NCBI GenBank assembly: GCA_003150395.1
Contig: QAMI01000024.1
Span: forward strand, 1-5,611
Origin: Candidatus Gastranaerophilales bacterium
GTDB lineage: Bacteria; Cyanobacteriota; Vampirovibrionia; Gastranaerophilales; Gastranaerophilaceae
DNA: 5,611 nt
Reading direction: 5' to 3'
The notes under the pieces: model-generated
What the model was told of the DNA's origin: nothing
What the model saw: the letters and a program-made list of their open reading frames with translations, nothing else
Database searches by the model: none
Made by a program: the position numbers and the translations under genes
Part shown: piece by piece, positions 1 to 5,140 of the stretch
How positions within the stretch are numbered: the first letter of the stretch is position 1
Layout: each line of letters opens with the position of its first letter

Positions 1-823
1 CCGCTCCGCAGTATTCGTGCTTGTAATAACTGAACACCAATACCACAACATAAATAACAAAGTAAAAATACACAACCATAACCAGCAAATACAAAAGCGG
101 ATGTTGTATTGCAAAGGTGCTTAAAAATGACATTAAAATATTCAAAAATGAAAGATAAATAAATAATACAACAGATTTAGGGAATTTAACAAAGACTTTT
201 TTGATTGCTTTGAAAAGTGCAATAAACGGATTTATCGTACAGTAAATAATTTCAGGCACCCAAAGCATAAAAATGAAAGACAAAAGCGTCGTTGCCCCCA
301 TAATAAGCAAATTCCACAGATTAAGCTTTATAAGCTGGTCGAGTGAAAGCGAATCTATAAAGGCTTTCATATCCTGAGTTGAACTTAGGGCGCCTGTAAT
401 CTGTTCTTGAGTAAATACGTTTCCGATAAGATTTATTCCAGTATAATAAACCGCAGCTCCGGTTAAAGAAACCACCAGCAAAAATATTATAATCATTCCT
501 ATAAAAGAAAGAAAATATTTACCGATACCAAAGGGAATTACCTTAAAAAGATTCATTGTAGCTTTTGCTCTGTCTTCGTCAAGAACATAGACTTGCCCGG
601 CAACTTCTATCGCCTGCTGAACCATATAAAACCAGCCTGATAAAAATGCGCAAACCATAAATAAAACTGTTACAAATGCAAGTATGATTTCTGCCGGCGT
701 ATTTACAACAGAATTCGAAAATGCAAAGTAAAACGACAAAATCCACATAAACAAAACAAGCGGAAATGCCAGAATTATACAATCATTCGCGGTTTTAAAT
801 GTCTCTTTAAAAAGTTTAAACAT
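1..823 (-). CDS. Polytopic membrane protein of unknown function, 3' partial at the left edge
   Basis: An uninterrupted frame of 274 codons begins at the ATG at 823-821 and runs off the left edge without a stop, so the C-terminus is missing. The protein starts MFKLFKETFKTANDC and is strongly hydrophobic. I see about six membrane segments, at roughly residues 14-36, 46-68, 103-127, 169-189, 217-238 and 242-266. A cytoplasmic-looking charged loop (about 80-95, LDEDRAKATM) follows the second, and a more polar stretch (about 135-168) lies between the third and fourth. A lysine-rich loop (207-216) precedes the fifth. AGAGG at 839-835 is the likely ribosome site, 11 bases from the ATG, slightly long. 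It is the last visible gene of the minus-strand operon, 43 bases after the CoA-activase-like gene. I do not recognise the family. The layout resembles small polytopic membrane-domain proteins of the YciC/DUF975 kind, but no motif confirms this. It is real coding sequence by frame length and hydrophobic pattern; its function is unknown. Confidence 0.85.
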   Translation of the reverse strand, partial: MFKLFKETFKTANDCIILAFPLVLFMWILSFYFAFSNSVVNTPAEIILAFVTVLFMVCAFLSGWFYMVQQAIEVAGQVYVLDEDRAKATMNLFKVIPFGIGKYFLSFIGMIIIFLLVVSLTGAAVYYTGINLIGNVFTQEQITGALSSTQDMKAFIDSLSLDQLIKLNLWNLLIMGATTLLSFIFMLWVPEIIYCTINPFIALFKAIKKVFVKFPKSVVLFIYLSFLNILMSFLSTFAIQHPLLYLLVMVVYFYFVIYVVVLVFSYYKHEYCGA

Positions 824-834
824 ATATATATTAA

Positions 835-839
835 CCTCT
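835..839 (-). promoter_or_regulatory. Ribosome binding site for the membrane protein gene
   Basis: The minus strand reads AGAGG followed by an 11-base AT-only spacer and ATG. It is the only Shine-Dalgarno-like stretch near the first ATG of the long hydrophobic frame and supports that start, although the spacer is longer than optimal. Confidence 0.5.
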
Positions 840-854
840 GATATTTAATTTTAT

Positions 855-870
855 GTAACCGACTGGTTAC
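855..870. repeat. Perfect 6-bp inverted repeat over the stop codon of the CoA-activase-like gene
   Basis: GTAACC, a four-base loop, then GGTTAC forms a perfect hairpin. On the minus strand the TAA stop codon of the upstream gene lies inside the first arm. No run of T follows on the minus strand (the sequence continues ATAAAATTAAAT), so it does not look like a standard intrinsic terminator. It could be a weak processing or attenuation hairpin between the activase-like gene and the membrane protein gene, or a chance palindrome. Confidence 0.4.
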
Positions 871-2030
871 TTAATATTTTCTTCCTGTTTTTCAGAATCT
901 ACAGATTTTGCATTAGCCATGGCACGGCGTCTTTTGCGTCTTCTCATCAAATCAACAAAAGCCTCCAAGCGTGTCAAATAGCCGGCTTTTCCGGTCTGTT
1001 CATCCATAATCAAAGGCAAAATCGGAATATCACAATTTTCACGCATTGCCGGGAAAATATTTTGTGACATGATTTCAGGCATACAAGTGAACGGACTTAT
1101 ATGAATAATACCGTCAATTCCGCGCTCATTTGCATACGCAACATCTGAGACGCATTCAAGCGCATCCCCTCCGATGTCACGCATCAGATAAGGTTTAGCA
1201 AGTCTGTTTGCGCGTTGAAGATGTGTTTCGCCTTTTCTGAAAATTTTCGGAATGATAGCGTCCTTCAAAAAACTGCTTACCGTTAGGCTTTTGCGGGTTT
1301 GAACTCCCATTTTTCCAAGTTCTTTTACGATATCCTGATTTGAAAATTTGTCGCAGACAAGATAAATTTCGCCTGTTATATCAACAAAAAGAACTTCCTT
1401 GTCTTTATTGTACTGAACCTTGTCCATCTCAGCAAAGGCGAGTTTTTTTGCTCTGTTAAGCTGGCGTGTATTCATAGCTTCATCAACTATTTTCAAAGCC
1501 TTAAGATAATGCTTTTCAGCATCCCCGAAGGTCACTTCACGCGCCCGCAGATATGATAATTTTGTTTCCAAATCATCAAGTAAAAATACTTTTCTAATTG
1601 CCAAAACAATAGCTCTCATAAAAAGAACAGGATCATTTTTCCCGCTGATTTCTTTTAAAAAGCGGTACATACCGTTAATTCCGTCATACAGCTGTAATTC
1701 AATGTAATTTGCGTTATATCCCAAATCGGAAAGAGCATTTTTAATACATGCCCCGTATTCACCCAGCCTGCATATTCCAGGGGATGTAATCATAGCAACA
1801 TAATCTGTTCCGCCTTCAATTGCTTCAATAAAATTTCCCAAAATCAATTTATAAGGAAGGCAAATTGCTTCCGGAGAATGTTTTGTACCGAGAGATAGTG
1901 TCCTCTTGCTGGTATAGGGCGGAATATATGGTTCTACACCTACTTTTCTGAGGGCCGCTGCCCATGCAATTGAGATTGTTCCCATATGAGGAAATGATAC
2001 TTTTATTTTTTTCTTATTATTTTCTGTCAA
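867..2030 (-). CDS. CoA-activase / 2-hydroxyacyl-CoA dehydratase-related Fe-S protein (DUF2229/COG3581-like)
   Basis: This 387-residue protein resembles the non-ATPase partner family of 2-hydroxyacyl-CoA dehydratase activases. Hallmarks in order are the N-terminal VSFPHMG (11-17), PPYTSKRTLSLGTKHSPEAICLPYK (about 37-61), SPGICRLGEYGAC (83-95), GEIYLVCDKFSNQDI (220-234), ISPFTCMPEI (311-320) and a C-terminal DEQTGKAGYLTRLEAFVDL stretch (343-361). Cys57, Cys87, Cys95, Cys226 and Cys316 are candidate ligands for an iron-sulfur cluster, by analogy with the HgdB/HgdC-related family. The tail carries RRRKRRR (363-369), then a polar end. The long partner (COG3580-type, with the ASKHA ATPase domain) is not in the window. 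The start is TTG: an in-frame TAA lies two codons upstream, GAAAGG stands 8 bases before the TTG, and the next ATG (Met16) would cut away the conserved N-terminus. It sits 38 bases after gcvPB in the same operon. Family assignment is firm; the actual substrate is unknown and it may not act on a hydroxyacyl-CoA. Confidence 0.85.
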   Translation of the reverse strand: MTENNKKKIKVSFPHMGTISIAWAAALRKVGVEPYIPPYTSKRTLSLGTKHSPEAICLPYKLILGNFIEAIEGGTDYVAMITSPGICRLGEYGACIKNALSDLGYNANYIELQLYDGINGMYRFLKEISGKNDPVLFMRAIVLAIRKVFLLDDLETKLSYLRAREVTFGDAEKHYLKALKIVDEAMNTRQLNRAKKLAFAEMDKVQYNKDKEVLFVDITGEIYLVCDKFSNQDIVKELGKMGVQTRKSLTVSSFLKDAIIPKIFRKGETHLQRANRLAKPYLMRDIGGDALECVSDVAYANERGIDGIIHISPFTCMPEIMSQNIFPAMRENCDIPILPLIMDEQTGKAGYLTRLEAFVDLMRRRKRRRAMANAKSVDSEKQEENIK

Positions 2031-2038
2031 TTTTTATG

Positions 2039-2044
2039 CCTTTC
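2039..2044 (-). promoter_or_regulatory. Ribosome binding site that decides a TTG start
   Basis: GAAAGG on the minus strand lies 8 bases before TTG at 2030-2028. The next in-frame ATG at 1985 has no such site, and an in-frame stop at 2036-2034 prevents any longer start. This fixes the unusual TTG initiation of the CoA-activase-like protein. Confidence 0.65.
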
Positions 2045-2068
2045 AATATTGTCATTCTATGGTTAAAT

Positions 2069-3523
2069 CTAATTTCCGGCCGGAATAACACAGCCTGCTT
2101 CTCCTTTAAAATTCAAGTCCGGATGGCGCGCAGCTAAGGTTTCATCAACACGCTTAACCGGTGTTGTATGAGGAGCAGATGTTAATTTTTCAGGATTTGA
2201 TTTTGCCTCATTATAAATCCTTATCATAACATCAACAAATTCATCCATACGTTCTTTTGTTTCAGTTTCCGTCGGTTCAATCATCATTGCTTCATGCACT
2301 ATCAACGGGAAGTAAACTGTCGGCGGATGAGTGTTTTCATCCATTAGCGCTTTAGCAATGTTTAACGTAGAAACTCCGTTTTCATGTTTTAAATCTTCGC
2401 CCGAAAGTACGAACTCATGCATGCATTGAACATCATAAGGTAATGTATAATATTTTTTCAATTTTTCTTTCAGATAATTCGCATTCAGAACAGCATTTTC
2501 ACTTGCTTCTTTGAGGTTTTCGCCCATCATTAAAATATAAGCATAAGCTCTTACAAGAACACCAAAACTTCCGGAAAAATCCCTAACATTTCCGATTGAA
2601 TACTTCAAGTCGTATCTTCTGAAATATTTTTCACCGTCAAAATCTATAACTGGAACCGGCAAAAAGTCTTTCAAACTGTCAACAACGCCAACAGGACCTG
2701 CTCCAGGCCCACCGCCGCCATGAGGGGTGGCAAAGGTTTTATGAAGATTTAAATGAACAACATCAAATCCCATAAGCTTTGGATTTGTATGTCCCATAAT
2801 CGCATTGAAATTTGCTCCGTCATAATACAGAAGCGAACCGTTATCATGCATTAATTTCGAAATCTCAAGTACATTTTCTTCAAAAATTCCAAGCGTATTA
2901 GGGTTTGTCATCATAATCGCTGCAACATCTGAATTAATCAGGGTTTTTAAATCATCAATGTCAACCTGACCTTTGTCGTTTGATTTAACAGAAACAATCT
3001 CAAATCCGCAAAGAGCCGCACTGGCGGGGTTTGTACCATGTGCAGAATCCGGAACAATAACTTTTTTACGGTTCTCGCCTTTTGTTTCAAAATACTTTTT
3101 AATAATCATCATGCCGGTTAATTCACCGTGCGCACCGGCCGCCGGCTGCAAAGTTACAGCCTCCATTCCAGTTACTTTCTTCAATGCGTCTTGAAGCTTA
3201 TACATTAATTCAAGTGCGCCCTGGCAGTCTTCGTCAGTCTGAGCAGGATGAAGGTTAGCAAAGCCGTCAAGAGAAGCCAAAAATTCATTAACCTTCGGGT
3301 TATACTTCATAGTGCACGAGCCGAGCGGATAAAAACCTTTTTCAATACAAAAATTGCGGTCGGAAAGCTCTTTGTAATGACGCAAAACTTCTAACTCACT
3401 TAAACTTGGAAGGCCGACATTACCAATTCGTCTGTATTTTTCATCAAGGAATTCCGCTTCTGTATTTTCACCAGTAAACGTAACTCCGTCAATATCACAG
3501 TTTTTTTCAAAGATTGTTTTCAT
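2069..3523 (-). CDS. gcvPB: Glycine dehydrogenase (decarboxylating) subunit 2, P-protein beta subunit
   Basis: This 484-residue protein is the PLP-bearing half of the two-subunit glycine decarboxylase (P-protein) of the glycine cleavage system. It decarboxylates glycine and passes the aminomethyl group to the lipoyl arm of GcvH. Its length is normal for GcvPB. Diagnostic motifs are YPLGSCTMKYNPK (65-77), LQPAAGAHGE (125-134), DSAHGTNPAS (159-168, with His162 expected to stack on PLP), YYDGAN (233-238, Asp235 expected at the PLP ring nitrogen) and LNLHKTFATPHGGGGPGAG (258-276, with Lys262 the expected Schiff-base lysine). The C-terminus has PHTTPVKRVDETLAARHPDL (451-470). The start ATG at 3523 lies only 5 bases after the TAA of the sigma gene. 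A GGGG-type ribosome site lies inside the last sigma codons, so translation is probably coupled. No gcvPA, gcvH or gcvT is in the window; they would be needed for activity and must lie elsewhere. The assignment is firm. Confidence 0.97.
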   Translation of the reverse strand: MKTIFEKNCDIDGVTFTGENTEAEFLDEKYRRIGNVGLPSLSELEVLRHYKELSDRNFCIEKGFYPLGSCTMKYNPKVNEFLASLDGFANLHPAQTDEDCQGALELMYKLQDALKKVTGMEAVTLQPAAGAHGELTGMMIIKKYFETKGENRKKVIVPDSAHGTNPASAALCGFEIVSVKSNDKGQVDIDDLKTLINSDVAAIMMTNPNTLGIFEENVLEISKLMHDNGSLLYYDGANFNAIMGHTNPKLMGFDVVHLNLHKTFATPHGGGGPGAGPVGVVDSLKDFLPVPVIDFDGEKYFRRYDLKYSIGNVRDFSGSFGVLVRAYAYILMMGENLKEASENAVLNANYLKEKLKKYYTLPYDVQCMHEFVLSGEDLKHENGVSTLNIAKALMDENTHPPTVYFPLIVHEAMMIEPTETETKERMDEFVDVMIRIYNEAKSNPEKLTSAPHTTPVKRVDETLAARHPDLNFKGEAGCVIPAGN

Positions 3524-3528
3524 TATGC

Positions 3529-4140
3529 TTAAAGTATCCCCTGTTTTTTCAAATCTTTTTTGATTTTATCAAGTCCTGATTGAATAATTCTTGAAATTCT
3601 TGACTGGGAAATATCGAATTCTTCCGAGATTTCGCGGAGTTTCTTTTCTTTAAAAAATTTATATTCAATTAATTCTCTTTCACGCTTAGGCAGATGTTTC
3701 ATCGCGTCCAGAATATGAGTTTTCAACTCGGCAAATTCAAGAGATTCCTCCGGAGTTTTGTCTTCAGCTTTGATTTGCGTTGGAACTTCGGCATCTTGCA
3801 TTTCATCTATTGAAAGGATAGTTTTATAGACCTCTACACGAACTTCCTGTTCCTCATCTGCTTCAGCAATCTGCTGTTTTCTGTTTTTAAGCGAATACCA
3901 TTTGTAACGTCGTCTGACTTCATTACGAATAGCCCATTTTATGGCAGTTGAAAGGTAGGTATTGTTATAAGCTTCCGGCGGATTGTTTTTAAAAAGCAGA
4001 TAAAGTGTATGGTTTCCTATATTAACAAGCTCCGGCAGCTCTATCAAATGTGAAACCGAAAATTTTTGATACTCAACCTTTGCAATAGTTTCAATTAAAT
4101 TTTTATAATCCCTAAGGTTAACCTTTTGTTCTGCCGGCAT
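3529..4140 (-). CDS. Alternative sigma-70 family RNA polymerase sigma factor lacking a clear region 3
   Basis: This is a promoter-selectivity subunit of RNA polymerase of about 203 residues. Residues about 28-85 match sigma region 2 (HLIELPELVNIGNHTLYLLF, then YLSTAIKWAIRNEVRRRYKW, the core-binding and -10 helices). Residues about 142-198 match region 4: LPKRERELIEYKFFKEKKLR, then the helix-turn-helix EISEEFDISQSRISRIIQ for the -35 element, ending DKIKKDLKK. The linker (about 90-140) is acidic and glutamine-rich (EADEEQE, EDKTPEESLE), and I see no region 3 or region 1.1. Region 4 looks more like the FliA/SigB group than a typical ECF factor, though the two-domain layout is ECF-like. I chose ATG at 4140 (MPAEQKVNLRDY); GTG at 4149 is three codons upstream in frame and equally possible, as neither has a strong ribosome site. 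It is the first gene of the operon and abuts gcvPB. No anti-sigma gene is visible next to it. Its regulon is unknown. Confidence 0.88.
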   Translation of the reverse strand: MPAEQKVNLRDYKNLIETIAKVEYQKFSVSHLIELPELVNIGNHTLYLLFKNNPPEAYNNTYLSTAIKWAIRNEVRRRYKWYSLKNRKQQIAEADEEQEVRVEVYKTILSIDEMQDAEVPTQIKAEDKTPEESLEFAELKTHILDAMKHLPKRERELIEYKFFKEKKLREISEEFDISQSRISRIIQSGLDKIKKDLKKQGIL

Positions 4141-4195
4141 GATTACCACTACATTCTGAGAATAATTCCTAACTACTGATATGATAACAGAAAAA

Positions 4196-4201
4196 ATTAT
4201 A
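4196..4201 (-). promoter_or_regulatory. Second candidate -10 box (TATAAT) for the sigma operon
   Basis: A perfect TATAAT lies on the minus strand, about 55 bases before the sigma ATG. The hexamer 17 bases upstream (GAAAAT) is a poor -35, so this may be a factor-dependent promoter, one read by a different sigma, or a chance match in AT-rich DNA. Confidence 0.3.
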
Positions 4202-4225
4202 GAATACCAGATAATTTAATTTTCC

Positions 4226-4253
4226 TTAACATAAATTATATTAATAATAAATT
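4226..4253 (+). promoter_or_regulatory. Candidate promoter of the universal stress protein gene
   Basis: TTAACA (4226-4231, five of six to the -35 consensus) and TAAATT (4248-4253, four of six to the -10 consensus) are 16 bases apart. Transcription would start near 4260, leaving a leader of about 14 bases with the ribosome site inside it. A second reading uses TATATT at 4238-4243. Both are weak matches in AT-rich DNA, so the call is tentative. Confidence 0.35.
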
Positions 4254-4263
4254 ACGAAAACAA
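4235..4263 (-). promoter_or_regulatory. Candidate main promoter of the sigma-gcvPB operon
   Basis: On the minus strand TTGTTT (4263-4258) and a perfect TATAAT (4240-4235) are separated by exactly 17 bases, the preferred spacing for the housekeeping sigma. Initiation near 4228 would give a leader of roughly 88 bases before the sigma ATG. Its -35 box overlaps the stress-protein ribosome site and its body overlaps the plus-strand promoter candidate. Confidence 0.5.
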
Positions 4264-4267
4264 GGAG
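4262..4267 (+). promoter_or_regulatory. Strong ribosome binding site of the universal stress protein gene
   Basis: AAGGAG is followed by a 6-base spacer and ATG at 4274. It is the best Shine-Dalgarno sequence in the window, fixes the start, and suggests high translation of the stress protein. Confidence 0.85.
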
Positions 4268-4273
4268 AAATTT

Positions 4274-5140
4274 ATGAAAGTATTATTTTGCACAGACGGG
4301 TCAAAAATTAGTTTTAATGCATTGCATAATTTCGCAAAATGGGCGCCCGAGAACACAATTATTGACGCAATTTGCGTAATTGACTGGAGCTTTCTTCCGG
4401 ACGACGTTGTAATTGAGGCTGACGGTTTCTCCACAAGCTGCGCAAATATTGCAGATAATCTTCTTGATTATGCGAAAAAAGAAGTTGAAAAAACAGGACT
4501 TCTTTTTGGTGAAAAAATAAAACATTGCGGAAGTGCAGTTGAAAGCATTCTTGAACAAGCACAAAAAGAATGTTATGACATAGTTTTACTGGGTTCACAT
4601 GGGAAAAAAGGGATTCAAAAATGGCTTGGCTCAGTTTCACGCGAAATCGCATATAACGAAAACATTTCAACATACATTACAAAAGAAGAAAACGGGAAAA
4701 TGCGAGTTTTGTTTGCGACTGACGGAACCGAAATCTCTAATTTCGCAATTACAAAAGCAATTGAGGAATTAAACCTTGAGAACAAAGAAATCTTTTTGTG
4801 TACAGTTAATGAAAATCCGGACACGCTGTTTTTGGATGGTACGCTTGATTCAAACTGGATTTTAGCAATAGAAGCTCAGCAGGAAAAATATTCTTACAGC
4901 ACTCTGAACAATTTAAAAGAGCGGTTTAAAACAAAAGGGTTTGAAATTGAAGATGCAATTGTTTTAACAGGAAATCCTGCACAAAAGATTATTGACTTTG
5001 CCAAATCAAGACAAATCGACCTGATAATTATGGGCAGCAAAGGCAAAACTAAAATGCAGGATTTCCTTCTGGGGTCTGTCAGCAAGAAAGTCCTTGAAAG
5101 CACAAATTCCGATGTATTGATTTACAAGAATTCACTTTAA
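4274..5140 (+). CDS. Tandem-domain universal stress protein (UspA family)
   Basis: This 288-residue cytoplasmic protein has two Usp domains in a row, each beginning with the same beta strand and aspartate: MKVLFCTDGS (1-10) and MRVLFATDGTE (143-153). Usp proteins bind ATP or AMP and promote survival in stress and stationary phase; a tandem form acts as an internal dimer. The nucleotide loop is G-2X-G-9X-G-S/T in the family. Domain 2 keeps it exactly (GSKG at 254-257, GS at 267-268). Domain 1 has GSHG (107-110) and GS (119-120) with only 8 residues between, one short. Domain 2 also has a canonical TGNPAQKIIDFAKSRQIDLIIMG run-in (from 232). This suggests that domain 2 binds nucleotide and domain 1 has altered or lost binding. 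The gene has its own strong ribosome site, is divergent from the sigma operon, and ends in a 9-base tail-to-tail overlap with the pseudopilin gene. Family identity is firm; the stress it answers is not shown. Confidence 0.95.
   Translation: MKVLFCTDGSKISFNALHNFAKWAPENTIIDAICVIDWSFLPDDVVIEADGFSTSCANIADNLLDYAKKEVEKTGLLFGEKIKHCGSAVESILEQAQKECYDIVLLGSHGKKGIQKWLGSVSREIAYNENISTYITKEENGKMRVLFATDGTEISNFAITKAIEELNLENKEIFLCTVNENPDTLFLDGTLDSNWILAIEAQQEKYSYSTLNNLKERFKTKGFEIEDAIVLTGNPAQKIIDFAKSRQIDLIIMGSKGKTKMQDFLLGSVSKKVLESTNSDVLIYKNSL

Noticed and set aside
579..782. 67-residue minus-strand frame
   Set aside because: It lies in another frame inside the 274-codon membrane protein frame, which has the ribosome site and a consistent hydrophobic pattern.
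2074..2085. Perfect 12-bp palindrome TTCCGGCCGGAA near the gcvPB stop
   Set aside because: It has no loop and no T-run, and falls wholly in the last codons (Ile-Pro-Ala-Gly-Asn), so coding explains it; it is not a terminator.
2973..3194. 73-residue plus-strand frame
   Set aside because: It is antisense to the conserved PLP-binding core of gcvPB, so it is a shadow of a well-conserved gene.
4149..4154. ATG-TAG start-stop on the minus strand, preceded by AGGA, ahead of the sigma gene
   Set aside because: Considered as a minimal leader element, but the AGGA spacing (12 bases) is long and a six-base match is expected by chance.
4141..4273. Riboswitch (for example a glycine riboswitch) in the leader of the gcvPB operon
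   Set aside because: The leader of about 88 bases is AT-rich and lacks the long paired domains and GG-rich cores of a glycine aptamer; I saw no fold to support it.
4252..5103. Several minus-strand frames of 60-104 residues opposite the stress protein gene
   Set aside because: They lack ribosome sites and known motifs, and all are antisense to the Usp domains, which are clearly coding.
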